Of a DNA stretch of 48,114 nt, positions 16,679 to 25,874 are shown piece by piece; position 1 is the first letter of the stretch, and the number at the start of each line of letters is the position of its first letter. This DNA comes from Acinetobacter sp. A2. GTDB lineage: Bacteria > Pseudomonadota > Gammaproteobacteria > Pseudomonadales > Moraxellaceae. The stretch lies in the NCBI RefSeq assembly GCF_012371325.1, contig NZ_JAAZQX010000021.1, positions 1-48,114 of the forward strand. The letters are read 5' to 3'. A program made the position numbers and the translations under genes. The notes below the pieces were generated by a model, which was not told the DNA's origin, ran no database searches, and saw nothing but the letters and a program-made list of their open reading frames with translations.

Positions 16679-17311
16679 ATGCATTCGTTTTTTCAGGAAC
16701 TCAAGCAAGGTAGTCAGGCTTTAGGTTTAGAGCTCAGTGATGAGGCTTTAAATTTATTACTCAAATACCAAGATGCTTTGGTGCTATGGAACAAAGCGTA
16801 CAATCTCACAGCAATTCGTGATCCGAAAGAAATGCTAGTGAAGCACTTGCTAGACAGCTTAAGTATTTTAAAAGATTTGCCTGCCGGTCGTTTGTTGGAT
16901 ATTGGTACAGGTGGTGGTATGCCAGGCATGATCATTGCCTTATGTCAGCCTGAACGTGATTGCGTGCTATTAGATTCTAATGGTAAAAAAATTCGTTTTT
17001 TAAAGCAGTTTATTGCTGATTTAAAACTGAAAAATGTAGTTGCTGTACAAACTCGTGTCGAAAATGAAGATAGCATTCGTGAGCTAGGTCAGTTTGATGT
17101 AATTACCAGTCGTGCTTTTGCATCTTTAACTGACTTTGTTGCAGCATCTAAACCATTTATGCATGAACAAAGTATTATTGCTTCTATGAAAGGTTTGGTT
17201 CCTGCCGATGAAGTGGAAGCATTGAAAGATGAGTTTAGCTGTGAAATTATCGAGCTCAAAGTTCCACGTTTAGACGAACAGCGTCATTTACTTTTATTAA
17301 AACGTATTTAA
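16679..17311 (+). CDS. rsmG: 16S rRNA m7G527 methyltransferase RsmG
   Basis: RsmG (GidB) methylates N7 of G527 in 16S rRNA using S-adenosylmethionine. LLDIGTGGGMPGMIIAL is the cofactor-binding glycine loop; WNKAYNLTAIRDPKEMLVKHLLDSLS and ITSRAFASL are family hallmarks. ATG 16679 is preferred over the adjacent GTG 16676. Length is 210 residues. It precedes parA-parB as in many bacteria, but mnmG (gidA), its common partner, is not upstream; murU is. Confidence 0.95.
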   Translation: MHSFFQELKQGSQALGLELSDEALNLLLKYQDALVLWNKAYNLTAIRDPKEMLVKHLLDSLSILKDLPAGRLLDIGTGGGMPGMIIALCQPERDCVLLDSNGKKIRFLKQFIADLKLKNVVAVQTRVENEDSIRELGQFDVITSRAFASLTDFVAASKPFMHEQSIIASMKGLVPADEVEALKDEFSCEIIELKVPRLDEQRHLLLLKRI

Positions 17312-17335
17312 ATTTTTCAAAGGACTGGGGTGATC

Positions 17336-18118
17336 ATGGCACAAATTATTGCGATTGCGAACCAAAAAGGTGGTGTAGGAAAAACCACAACCGCAGTAAA
17401 TTTGGCAGCATCATTAGCTGTTTTGAAAAAGCGCGTTTTATTGGTCGATATGGACTCGCAAGGCAATGCCACCATGGGGTCGGGTATTCAAAAAAATGAT
17501 TTGCTCTATTCTGTGACCGATGTATTGTTGGGTGAAGTACCCATTGAAACAGCGATTACCAAAGCAGAAGTTGGCTATAAAGTTTTGGGTGCCAATCGTG
17601 ATTTGGCAGGGGTTGAACTGGTCATTGCCGAGCAAGAAGGACGTGAATTTATTTTACGCAATGCTTTGCAGGAAGTTGAAAAAGATTTTGATTACATTAT
17701 TGTCGACTGTGCGCCAAGTTTAAGCTTAATTACGGTGAATGCTTTGGCTGCTGTGCAGAGTGTGATGATTCCAATGCAGTGTGAGTACTATGCTTTGGAA
17801 GGTTTAGCCGATTTAACCCAAACCATCGACCGTATTCAGCAAGCCTTGAACCCTGATTTGGAAATTATTGGTGTACTACGCACCATGTATGATGCACGTA
17901 ATGCCTTAACTCGTGATGTTTCAGAAGAATTGTCACATTATTTTGGCAAAAAATTATACGATACCGTAATTCCACGTAATGTGCGTTTGGCAGAAGCCCC
18001 AGCACATGGCCTGCCTGTCATTTATTTTGAAAAAAGCTCTAAGGGGGCTGTTGCCTACCTAAATTTAGCAGCTGAAATGTTGAAAAAAAGCAAAGTGAAA
18101 AAAGGAAGTAAAGCATGA
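17336..18118 (+). CDS. parA: Chromosome-partitioning ATPase ParA (Soj)
   Basis: ParA moves ParB-parS complexes during chromosome segregation. The deviant Walker A motif NQKGGVGKTTTAVNLA starts at residue 9, followed by the Walker A-prime LLVDMDSQGNAT and Walker B-like YIIVDCAPSL. At 260 residues without an N-terminal DNA-binding domain it is the chromosomal type. ATG 17336 is preferred to the GTG two codons upstream; AGGACTGGGG lies just before. The stop overlaps parB by four bases. Confidence 0.95.
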   Translation: MAQIIAIANQKGGVGKTTTAVNLAASLAVLKKRVLLVDMDSQGNATMGSGIQKNDLLYSVTDVLLGEVPIETAITKAEVGYKVLGANRDLAGVELVIAEQEGREFILRNALQEVEKDFDYIIVDCAPSLSLITVNALAAVQSVMIPMQCEYYALEGLADLTQTIDRIQQALNPDLEIIGVLRTMYDARNALTRDVSEELSHYFGKKLYDTVIPRNVRLAEAPAHGLPVIYFEKSSKGAVAYLNLAAEMLKKSKVKKGSKA

Positions 18119-19002
18119 CCACAAAAAAACGCGGATTAGCCAAAGGTCGTGGTTTGGATGCCTTGTTAGGATCGATCCAAAAAGAAAAATTACAACTCGA
18201 AGTACAAGCCTTAGATCACGGTCAGCTGAAACAGGTAGATGTTAATTTATTAAAGCGGGGTGAATACCAACCACGTCGTTTTATTCATGAGCAAGATTTG
18301 CAGGAGCTGGCCGCATCTATTGAAAAACATGGTGTGATGCAACCGATTGTGATTCGTCCAATTGACGATGAACAGCACCCTTATGAAATTATTGCAGGTG
18401 AACGCCGCTGGCGTGCAGCGCAGTTGGCAGGTTTAACCGAAATTCCAGCAATTGTGCGTGACCTGACCGATCAGGTGGCAATTGCTTTGGCGTTAATTGA
18501 AAATATTCAGCGTCAAGATTTAAACCCGATTGATCAGGCACTTGCATTACAGCGTTTTCATGATGAGTTTGGTTTAAGTCATCAGGAAATTGCAGAAACA
18601 GTGGGTAAAGCACGTACTACAGTCAGCAATTTATTACGTTTATTGACTTTGACCGACGCTGTAAAAGATTTGATGCAGCAAGGTTTGCTGGATATGGGGC
18701 ATGCACGTGCGATTTTGACTTTAAAAGCCAAAGATCAGCTCAAAGTTGCGCAGCATGTGATTGAAAAGAATTTATCGGTACGACAAACAGAGCAATTGGT
18801 GCGTGATTTCAATGCACCAAAACAAGAAAAACCTAAAACTGTGGTTGCTCCCGATATTCAACAACTCACACAGCGTTTGTCTGAGCGCTTTAGTGCAGAT
18901 GTAAAAATTGATTATAACAAGCAGGGCAAAGGCAAATTGGTCATCAGCTATCACTCTCTGGAAGAGCTGGATGGCATTTTAAATATTTGCCTGTCCGATT
19001 AA
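18115..19002 (+). CDS. parB: Chromosome-partitioning protein ParB (Spo0J)
   Basis: ParB binds parS sites and spreads as a CTP-dependent clamp. The N-terminal motif RGLDALLGS leads to the ParB/Srx domain (VNLLKRGEYQPRRFI, IAGERRWRAAQLAG, IENIQRQDLNPIDQA), then the helix-turn-helix (LSHQEIAETVGKARTTVSNLLRL) and a C-terminal dimerisation region. At 295 residues it is typical. The ATGA overlap with parA indicates one operon. I found no convincing parS in the window. Confidence 0.95.
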   Translation: MTTKKRGLAKGRGLDALLGSIQKEKLQLEVQALDHGQLKQVDVNLLKRGEYQPRRFIHEQDLQELAASIEKHGVMQPIVIRPIDDEQHPYEIIAGERRWRAAQLAGLTEIPAIVRDLTDQVAIALALIENIQRQDLNPIDQALALQRFHDEFGLSHQEIAETVGKARTTVSNLLRLLTLTDAVKDLMQQGLLDMGHARAILTLKAKDQLKVAQHVIEKNLSVRQTEQLVRDFNAPKQEKPKTVVAPDIQQLTQRLSERFSADVKIDYNKQGKGKLVISYHSLEELDGILNICLSD

Positions 19003-19032
19003 TTTTAATTCGTATTTATTGGGGAAAAACGA

Positions 19033-19686
19033 ATGTGGGAATTAGTAAAAGCAGGTGGTTGGCTCATGCTACCGTTGGTGTTGTGCTCGGTATTTACCGT
19101 TGCCATCACCATTGAACGTTTTATGCGTTTAAAGCGTGCTGGCGTGTTACCAAATGCACTGTTATTAAACCGTGGACAGAGTTTGTCTACAGTGTTGCAA
19201 CAGTTGAACCAAAGTGAAAGCTTAAAAAACAGTACCCTAGGTCGTATTTTTACTGCTGGCGCACGTAACCAACAACAATCAGAACAATATGCACGTGCAC
19301 AAATGGAAGCGACTGCATCACAAGAAATTGGTTATTTAGAAAAAAATATTAATTTTTTAGGGACGCTTAGTGCTGTTGCGCCATTATTAGGTTTGTTAGG
19401 TACAGTGCTTGGAATTATTGAATCATTTTTAGTGATTGATGTAGGCGCAAGCAATCCCACACTCATGATTCCAGGGATTTCTAAAGCTTTGATTACTACA
19501 GCGGCGGGGATGTTAATTGCAATTCCTGCGTTATTTGCCTATCGTTATTTTCAGCGTTTGGTGCAAGAATATGTTGCGGAATTAGAGCAGCAATCGACCC
19601 TATTTCATGCGGGACTTTTTCATCAAAAACCACTTACTCAGGCTGAACCTGAGTTGAATGCGCAAGATGTGAAGAAAGTTAGCTAG
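19033..19686 (+). CDS. exbB: MotA/TolQ/ExbB-family proton channel protein
   Basis: ExbB-type proteins use the proton gradient to drive TonB- or Tol-like partners. Three membrane segments are visible: residues about 8-25, 108-130 (LGTLSAVAPLLGLLGTVLGIIESF) and 145-170 (GISKALITTAAGMLIAIPALFAYRYF). An ExbD-type partner follows nine bases later. Linkage to msbA-lpxK-kdsB is a known pattern whose functional meaning is unclear. TolQ is an alternative name, but no tol-pal genes are nearby. Confidence 0.85.
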   Translation: MWELVKAGGWLMLPLVLCSVFTVAITIERFMRLKRAGVLPNALLLNRGQSLSTVLQQLNQSESLKNSTLGRIFTAGARNQQQSEQYARAQMEATASQEIGYLEKNINFLGTLSAVAPLLGLLGTVLGIIESFLVIDVGASNPTLMIPGISKALITTAAGMLIAIPALFAYRYFQRLVQEYVAELEQQSTLFHAGLFHQKPLTQAEPELNAQDVKKVS

Positions 19687-19695
19687 GGTGAAGAT

Positions 19696-20118
19696 ATGAA
19701 ATTCAAACGCTCGCAAGTCGAAGATATTCATATTAACTTGACCCCAATGATTGACTGTTTATTGTTTATCTTGGTGTTTTTATTGCTTTCGACCACATTT
19801 AACCAGTTTAGCCGTATGAATTTAACCTTGCCTGAAGCGCAGGGTGTTCCACCAAAATCCTATGAACATAAAATTGAAGTGGTGGTCGACTCTACAGGGC
19901 ATTACTCTGTGAATGGTCAGGCACTTTCTACTAAAGAAGTGGCAGACTTAAACACAGCAATTAAACAAATTTCGCAAGATCGTCGTGATTTAATGTTTAT
20001 TATTGCTGCAGATGCCAAAGCAAGCCATCAGGATGTGATTCGGGTGATGGATGTCGCAGGACAACTTGGTTTCGTCAACATCAATATCAGTACGAAAGTC
20101 CCAACTCGAGGTTATTAG
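19696..20118 (+). CDS. exbD: ExbD/TolR-family biopolymer transport protein
   Basis: A short cytoplasmic N terminus precedes one membrane helix (LTPMIDCLLFILVFLLLST), where the Asp is the conserved proton-channel residue, then a periplasmic domain of about 90 residues ending in a strand typical of ExbD (INISTKV). At 140 residues it is standard length. It forms a pair with exbB, and its TAG stop overlaps the msbA GTG start by one base. Confidence 0.87.
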   Translation: MKFKRSQVEDIHINLTPMIDCLLFILVFLLLSTTFNQFSRMNLTLPEAQGVPPKSYEHKIEVVVDSTGHYSVNGQALSTKEVADLNTAIKQISQDRRDLMFIIAADAKASHQDVIRVMDVAGQLGFVNINISTKVPTRGY

Positions 20119-21845
20119 TGAAGAAGGATTTACAGGTCTACCGCCGTCTTCTGAGATATTTGCTCCCTTTTTGGGGTTTGGCTATTTTGGTCATTGTTGG
20201 TTTTGCCATCAATGCAGCCACAGAAGTTTCAGTGGCAAAACTCTTAGAGAAAATTATTAACGCCATTCAGGAGCGAGACCAGTCGTTTACGACACTTTTT
20301 CCACTTTTAGTTATTGCTTTAATGTTTTTCCGCGGTTTAGGCACCTTTATTGGAGGATACTTTACTGCGGTGATTTCACGTAATTTGGTCTTTAATATTC
20401 GTCAGGAAGTTTTTGCGAAACTGCTGCGGCTGCCTGCACAGTATTATCTGGATAATACCAGTGGCCATATTACGGCCAAAATTATGTATAACGTAGAACA
20501 GTTGACCGCTGCCTCTACGGAGTCCCTGCGTACTTTGGTACAGCAGGGTTTAATTACTTTGGGTTTGTTGGGGTATTTGCTGTACACCAACTGGCGTTTG
20601 ACCTTATGTATTTTGGTGTTTGGTCCATTAATTGGTTTGCTGATTCGTAAAGCAGCAAAACGTATGCGCCGTTTGTCTATTCAGGTACAAGACACCATGG
20701 GTGATGTAAACCATGTGGTGCAAGAAACTGTAAATGGCAATTTGGTGGTGAAAGGCTTTGGTGGTCAAAGCTATGAACAAACCCGTTTTAAGGAAAACTC
20801 TTTAGAAAATTTACGTCGTGGTCTAAAGATGGTGGCTGTACAACAACTGAACAGCCCAGTTGTGCAGTTTATTATGTCGATTGCGTTGGCCATTATTATT
20901 TGGATTGCATTACGACCTGAAATTTTGCGTGATATTTCAGCAGGTGAGTTTGTAGCATATATCACTGCGGCTGGTATGCTCAGTAAACCAATTAAAGCCT
21001 TGACCGATATTAATGAAAAATTACAGCGTGGTTTGGCTGCAGCACATTCAGTATTTGAACTGCTAGATATGCCTGAGGAAGAAAATCAGGGCACGCTCAC
21101 GCCAAATCTAAAGGGTAATTTACAGTTTAAGAATGTCAATCTGGTTTACTCAGATGGTCATCATGCTATTCATGATTTTAATCTGGATGTTAAAGCAGGT
21201 GAAACGGTCGCTTTAGTGGGGCGTTCTGGTGCAGGCAAGACTTCATTGGTCAATCTGTTGGTGCGTTTTCAGGAAGCATCCTCAGGGCAAATTTTATTTG
21301 ATCAGCAAGATATTCGTGATATTGAGTTAAATAGCCTACGCTCACAAATCGCCATGGTTAATCAGCAAGTGGTGTTGTTTAACCGCACGGTACGAGAAAA
21401 TATTGCCTATGGTCAGCTTGAAGGTGCTAGTGATGATGCCATTATTGCTGCAGCCAAAGCCGCCTATGCACATGATTTTATTATGGCTTTACCACAAGGC
21501 TATGACACACCATTGGGTGCGCAAGGATTGAATTTGTCAGGTGGTCAACGACAACGTATCGCCATTGCTCGTGCTATTTTAAAAAATGCGCCCATTTTAA
21601 TTCTAGATGAAGCTACCAGTGCTTTAGATAATGAATCTGAATATTTTATTCAGCGCGCATTTGATGCGGCCATGCTAAACCGTACGACCATTGTTATTGC
21701 ACACCGTTTATCTACCATTGAAAATGCTGATCGTATTGTGGTGATGGATCAGGGACGAATTCTAGAGCAAGGTACACATCAAGAGCTTATGACGCGAAAA
21801 GGTGCATACTTTCAGTTGCATCAACGTAATTTTGAGGAACATTAA
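20118..21845 (+). CDS. msbA: Lipid A/phospholipid flippase MsbA
   Basis: MsbA is a homodimeric ABC exporter that flips core-lipid A across the inner membrane. Residues about 1-310 hold six membrane segments; the nucleotide-binding domain has Walker A GRSGAGKTS, signature LSGGQRQRIAIARA, Walker B ILILDEATSALD and the switch His in IVIAHRLST. The 575-residue length matches E. coli MsbA, and lpxK follows three bases later, which separates it from general ABC exporters. The GTG start overlaps exbD (TAGTG). Confidence 0.95.
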   Translation: MKKDLQVYRRLLRYLLPFWGLAILVIVGFAINAATEVSVAKLLEKIINAIQERDQSFTTLFPLLVIALMFFRGLGTFIGGYFTAVISRNLVFNIRQEVFAKLLRLPAQYYLDNTSGHITAKIMYNVEQLTAASTESLRTLVQQGLITLGLLGYLLYTNWRLTLCILVFGPLIGLLIRKAAKRMRRLSIQVQDTMGDVNHVVQETVNGNLVVKGFGGQSYEQTRFKENSLENLRRGLKMVAVQQLNSPVVQFIMSIALAIIIWIALRPEILRDISAGEFVAYITAAGMLSKPIKALTDINEKLQRGLAAAHSVFELLDMPEEENQGTLTPNLKGNLQFKNVNLVYSDGHHAIHDFNLDVKAGETVALVGRSGAGKTSLVNLLVRFQEASSGQILFDQQDIRDIELNSLRSQIAMVNQQVVLFNRTVRENIAYGQLEGASDDAIIAAAKAAYAHDFIMALPQGYDTPLGAQGLNLSGGQRQRIAIARAILKNAPILILDEATSALDNESEYFIQRAFDAAMLNRTTIVIAHRLSTIENADRIVVMDQGRILEQGTHQELMTRKGAYFQLHQRNFEEH

Positions 21846-21848
21846 CTC

Positions 21849-22865
21849 ATGTCTTTGGCACAATTCATTCAGGACGCTTGGCATAAACGAGCCAAATGGC
21901 TGGTTGTGCTGAGACCGTTGTCATTGTTGTATCGTGGCGTGAGTTTGTTGAATCAAAATTTATATCGTTCAGGTATTAAAACGGCTTATACCGCACCCGT
22001 ACCAGTTATGGTGATTGGTAACATTACTGTTGGAGGAAGCGGTAAAACCCCTTTACTGATTCACTTGGTGAAATATCTGCAAAGCCTAAATGTCAGTGTC
22101 GGTGTGATCAGCCGTGGCTATGGCGGCAAAGGTCCATTTCCAGCCTATGTGGGTATTGATGCCGATGTTGAGGCAGTAGGCGATGAGCCAACCTTGATTG
22201 TGCAATCAACAGGTGTGCCGATGGCTGTCGGGCCAAACCGTCAAAAAAGTATTGAGCTATTGCTTGAACAGCATGATTTAGACTTGATTATCAGTGATGA
22301 TGGTTTGCAGCATTTGGCTTTAAACCGTCAACTGGAATGGATTGTTTTAGATAATAACCGTGGATTGGGTAACGAGAAAATTTTGCCTGAAGGTTATTTG
22401 CGAGAACCAAAATCACGTTTGGATGATGCCACCGTGATTGAACATGCAGCACAACCGCACTCGAACTTAAATATGCATCTCGCAGTGGCTGCACCGTATT
22501 TGTTGCATCCTCAACAAGAACTGATTTTTGACCGAACCCAAAATTTTTATGCGGTGGTTGGTATTGGTTTTCCTCAACGATTTTACACAACTTTAGAGTC
22601 AATGGGAGTAACGCAGTTTCAATGTCACGAATTTCCAGATCACCATGACTATGAAATTACCGATTTGCAGTTTGAGGACTCGCAACCGATCATTACCACA
22701 GAAAAAGATGCAGTGAAATTATTAGCATTGTTGAAGCAATATCCAGATTTTCAGCGTGAAATTTGGGTCGTGCCTGTAGAGGCAGTATTGTCATCGGCCT
22801 GCTATGCCACCTTACATCAACAATTGAAACAATTAGGTTTAAACCTGCCTGAAGGAACATTATGA
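21849..22865 (+). CDS. lpxK: Tetraacyldisaccharide 4'-kinase LpxK
   Basis: LpxK phosphorylates the 4'-position of the lipid A disaccharide precursor at the inner membrane. An N-terminal amphipathic or membrane segment ([18 protein letters not shown]) is followed by the P-loop [15 protein letters not shown] and the conserved ISRGYGG, VGDEPTL and [12 protein letters not shown] motifs. At 338 residues it matches the family. The last four bases overlap kdsB. Confidence 0.96.
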   Translation: MSLAQFIQDAWHKRAKWLVVLRPLSLLYRGVSLLNQNLYRSGIKTAYTAPVPVMVIGNITVGGSGKTPLLIHLVKYLQSLNVSVGVISRGYGGKGPFPAYVGIDADVEAVGDEPTLIVQSTGVPMAVGPNRQKSIELLLEQHDLDLIISDDGLQHLALNRQLEWIVLDNNRGLGNEKILPEGYLREPKSRLDDATVIEHAAQPHSNLNMHLAVAAPYLLHPQQELIFDRTQNFYAVVGIGFPQRFYTTLESMGVTQFQCHEFPDHHDYEITDLQFEDSQPIITTEKDAVKLLALLKQYPDFQREIWVVPVEAVLSSACYATLHQQLKQLGLNLPEGTL

Positions 22866-23623
22866 AGCACATTGTTATCCCTGCACGTTATGCCAGCTCA
22901 CGTCTACCAGGCAAACCTTTGTTGGAAATTCATGGTCGTGCCATGATTTTACGTGTGGTCGATCAGGCTAAAAAAGTGGCAGGTTTTGATGACTTGTGTG
23001 TGGCGACCGATGATGCTCGTATTGCTGAGTTATGTCGTGCCGAAGGAGTTGATGTAGTGCTGACCTCGGCAGACCATCCCTCTGGTACAGACCGTTTAAG
23101 TGAAGTGGCACGTATAAAAGGTTGGGATGAAAACGATATTATTGTGAATGTACAGGGTGATGAACCGCTTTTACCTGCACAGTTGGTGCAACAAGTGGCA
23201 CAGTTACTTGAAGATCAACCCGAGTGCTCTATGTCTACGCTGTGTGAGCCGATTCAGCAACTAGATGAATTCACTCGTGATAGCATTGTGAAAGTGGTAA
23301 TGTCTAAGCACAATCAGGCTTTGTATTTTAGTCGTGCCACAATCCCTTATGACCGTGATGGTGCAAAAGCAGCGGAAGCTCAATTGCATGCACATGCCTA
23401 TCGTCATTTAGGTTTATATGCTTACCGTGTAGCGTTGTTACAAGAATATGTGACTTGGGAAATGGGCACATTGGAAAAATTGGAAAGTTTAGAGCAGTTG
23501 CGTGTGTTGGAAAATGGCCATCGTATTGCTATTGCCGTAGCAGAAGCAAATTTACCACCTGGCGTGGATACGCAGGCAGATTTAGACCGATTAAATGCAA
23601 TGGATATTGCTCATTTTGAATAA
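22862..23623 (+). CDS. kdsB: CMP-Kdo synthetase KdsB
   Basis: KdsB activates Kdo as CMP-Kdo for addition to lipid A. The N terminus [17 protein letters not shown] is diagnostic, with [21 protein letters not shown], the [12 protein letters not shown] segment and a C-terminal [14 protein letters not shown]. At 253 residues it is standard. It overlaps lpxK (ATGA), placing flipping, phosphorylation and Kdo activation in one transcription unit. Confidence 0.96.
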   Translation: MKHIVIPARYASSRLPGKPLLEIHGRAMILRVVDQAKKVAGFDDLCVATDDARIAELCRAEGVDVVLTSADHPSGTDRLSEVARIKGWDENDIIVNVQGDEPLLPAQLVQQVAQLLEDQPECSMSTLCEPIQQLDEFTRDSIVKVVMSKHNQALYFSRATIPYDRDGAKAAEAQLHAHAYRHLGLYAYRVALLQEYVTWEMGTLEKLESLEQLRVLENGHRIAIAVAEANLPPGVDTQADLDRLNAMDIAHFE

Positions 23624-23637
23624 GTGAATTGCCCACC

Positions 23638-24627
23638 ATGCAGCATGATGTAATTGGACACGTTTATCCGTGGCAGCAACAAGTTTGGGAAAACCTGACT
23701 GGTCGATTTCCCCAAATGGGGCATGGTTTATTATTTTTTGGTAAGCAGGGTTGTGGTAAAGAAGCTTTTGCACAGCAATTTGTGGCCTGGATTTTGTGCC
23801 AGCAGCGTGATGTACAATCACAGCCTTGTGGTGAATGTAGTAGTTGTCAGTGGTTAAAATCAGATACACATCCAAATTATGTCTATATCAGCACCGATGA
23901 AGAGAATAAAAAACAAAACGCGAAAATTAAGATCGAGAAGATCCGTGATTTATTACCTTTTGTCCAGCAAACGGTAGATGGTTGGCGGGTAATTGTGATT
24001 GAACCTGCTGAAGCCTTAAATATAGCATCATCCAATGCTTTACTAAAAACCTTAGAAGAGCCAGGTGATCGGATTGTGATTATTTTGCTGGCAGATCATT
24101 ATCTTAAATTACCTGCAACCATTCGCAGCCGTTTACAGCATTTTGCTTTAGACCGTATTGATTCAGTGCAAGCCACAGCATATTTGCAGCAGCATTTACC
24201 TGATTTGGATGTAACTAAGCAACAATTGTTGATGAATCTGTCCAACCACATGCCATTGCAGGCTTTAGCGTTGGCAGAGGCGGCATGGCTTGAGCAACGT
24301 ACAGATTTTCTTAAAGACTGGTATAGATTGGTCACTCAAAAAAATATGCCAATAGCAATCGCAACAAAATGGAACAAAGCGCTGAGTTTTACCGAGTTCA
24401 GTCAAATGTTTGAATACTTGTTGTGTGATTTAATTTGTGTCAAGCTAAATCAAAGCATTAAAAATCTAGATTTAAGCACTGCTTTGCAGCATTTAGCCGA
24501 ACAATATGACTTGGAACGTTTGTTTGGCCTATATGCAGAATTACAGCAAGCCAAGCCAATGCTTGAGCAAAACGTGCAAAGTAATCTGGTGCTTGATCAA
24601 TTATGTATTAAGTTAATGAATATTTAA
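23638..24627 (+). CDS. holB: DNA polymerase III delta' subunit HolB
   Basis: Delta' is part of the clamp loader of the replicative polymerase. Four zinc-binding cysteines are placed as in E. coli: Cys54, Cys64, Cys67 and Cys70. EPAEALNIASSNALLKTLEEPG and LPATIRSRLQHF are typical clamp-loader segments. A P-loop-like GKQGCGKE (residues 35-42) is retained. ATG 23638 is preferred to TTG 23629. The usual neighbour tmk is absent; pilZ follows ten bases later, as in Pseudomonas. Confidence 0.92.
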   Translation: MQHDVIGHVYPWQQQVWENLTGRFPQMGHGLLFFGKQGCGKEAFAQQFVAWILCQQRDVQSQPCGECSSCQWLKSDTHPNYVYISTDEENKKQNAKIKIEKIRDLLPFVQQTVDGWRVIVIEPAEALNIASSNALLKTLEEPGDRIVIILLADHYLKLPATIRSRLQHFALDRIDSVQATAYLQQHLPDLDVTKQQLLMNLSNHMPLQALALAEAAWLEQRTDFLKDWYRLVTQKNMPIAIATKWNKALSFTEFSQMFEYLLCDLICVKLNQSIKNLDLSTALQHLAEQYDLERLFGLYAELQQAKPMLEQNVQSNLVLDQLCIKLMNI

Positions 24628-24637
24628 GGGGAACATC

Positions 24638-24979
24638 ATGCAACCACGTATGGGCGGTATTATTCAGGCCAATATTCCTGATCTCGACACGCTATATTTA
24701 AGTTATATGCCATACGTTGTGGGCGGTGGCTTATTTGTACCCTCAAAACAACCTGTAAAAATGGGTGAAGAAATTTTTGTACTCGCGACTTTACCTGAGC
24801 AATCACAAAAAATTCCCCTAACAGGCAAAGTGATTTGGATTTCCCAAAAGCAAAATGGTATCAAATTGCAGGGCTTTGGCATTCAGCTCAGCGGTGAAAA
24901 AGGCGTTTATTACAAATCAGAAGCCGAAAGAATCCTTGCGGGGCTTAAGTCTGACAACCGTACAAGTTACACTATGTAG
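24638..24979 (+). CDS. pilZ: Type IV pilus protein PilZ
   Basis: PilZ is needed for type IV pilus assembly, partnering PilB and FimX in related species. The 113-residue protein aligns with P. aeruginosa PilZ: LYLSYMPYVVGGGLFVPS, GEEIFVLATLPE, IPLTGKVIWI and the C-terminal ILAGLKSDNRTSYTM. The RxxxR motif that binds cyclic di-GMP in other PilZ domains is not present, as in true PilZ orthologs. AAGGGGA precedes the ATG. It sits between holB and tatD. Confidence 0.93.
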   Translation: MQPRMGGIIQANIPDLDTLYLSYMPYVVGGGLFVPSKQPVKMGEEIFVLATLPEQSQKIPLTGKVIWISQKQNGIKLQGFGIQLSGEKGVYYKSEAERILAGLKSDNRTSYTM

Positions 24980-25003
24980 GTAGTTTGCTTTTAGGAAAAA
25001 ATC

Positions 25004-25777
25004 GTGTTTGTAGATACACATTGTCATTTAACCATGTTGGATTTAAGCCCTTATGATGGTGACTTAGATGCAGCAATTGCACAGGCACGTCTCGCAGGTG
25101 TCTCTAAAATAATGGGTATCTCGGTTGAGTTAGACGATCATATTGCCTTGGCTGCAATTGCAGCTCGTCATGCTGATGTAGGTTATAGCGTTGGTGTACA
25201 TCCCTGTGAAAATGCAGAAAATATGGCACGAGCTACCACAGAACAACTGATAGCTTTGGCACAAGCAGACAAAGTCTGGGCTTTGGGGGAAACAGGTCTA
25301 GACTATTTTCATAGTACTGATTTTGTTGCGGAGCAAAAAGCCTGTTTTGCGCGCCATATTCATGCCTCGCAAGCTGTGAAGAAACCAGTTGTAGTGCATA
25401 CTCGCGCTGCCAAGCAAGACACAGTGGATATCATCCGTGCCGAAAAATCGACCCATGGCGTTTTGCATTGCTTTACTGAAGATTGGGCAACTGCCAAAGC
25501 GGTGCTAGATTGCGGTTACTATGTGTCATTTTCAGGCATTGTTTCTTTTAAAAATGCACAAGATTTACGGGATGTGGCCAAACAAGTGCCTTTAGATCGT
25601 GTGCTTATTGAAACAGACAGCCCATATTTGGCACCTGTGCCATATCGCGGTAAGACAAATGAGCCAAAATACGTTCCGTATGTAGCCAAAGCCCTAAGTG
25701 ATGTATATGATAAGTCCTTAGAGGAAATGGCTTTCATAACAACACAAAACTTTGAAAACCTGCTCAAAGGACATTAA
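25004..25777 (+). CDS. TatD-family metal-dependent hydrolase (YcfH-like)
   Basis: TatD-type proteins are TIM-barrel metal-dependent deoxyribonucleases. Metal ligands are visible in VDTHCHL (residues 3-9), the Glu in GETGLDYF, His in VVHTRAA, His in HCFTEDW and Asp in ETDSPYLAPVPYRG. At 257 residues it is standard and most like E. coli YcfH, which also follows holB. Translation appears to start at GTG 25004 with AGGA eight bases upstream. The physiological substrate is uncertain. Confidence 0.93.
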   Translation: MFVDTHCHLTMLDLSPYDGDLDAAIAQARLAGVSKIMGISVELDDHIALAAIAARHADVGYSVGVHPCENAENMARATTEQLIALAQADKVWALGETGLDYFHSTDFVAEQKACFARHIHASQAVKKPVVVHTRAAKQDTVDIIRAEKSTHGVLHCFTEDWATAKAVLDCGYYVSFSGIVSFKNAQDLRDVAKQVPLDRVLIETDSPYLAPVPYRGKTNEPKYVPYVAKALSDVYDKSLEEMAFITTQNFENLLKGH

Positions 25778-25801
25778 TTTACACGCTGGATGTGTGTAAA
25801 T
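25777..25801. promoter_or_regulatory. Inverted repeat upstream of the TetR gene, candidate operator
   Basis: ATTTACAC (25777-25784) and GTGTAAAT (25794-25801) are perfect 8-base arms around nine bases. The repeat starts at the tatD stop and lies 67-73 bases before the tetR start. No T-run follows, so a terminator is unlikely on the plus strand. TetR proteins commonly repress their own gene through such palindromes; binding here is inferred. Confidence 0.4.
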
Positions 25802-25874
25802 GTGGCGCATGTCCACGTGAAATATGAAAAATTTTAATTGATAGAATAGTGAAAAGAGAGTTTATCGGGTGAAG

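Noticed and set aside
19033..20118. Assigning the proton-channel pair to TolQ-TolR or a dedicated TonB system
   Set aside because: No tonB, tolA, tolB or pal gene is nearby, so only the general ExbB/ExbD call is supported.
25809..25824. parS-like sequence with a CACGTG core near tatD
   Set aside because: It matches about 12 of 16 consensus bases, but a coding segment of rpsA near 33812-33827 matches about 13 by chance, so the site is not significant.
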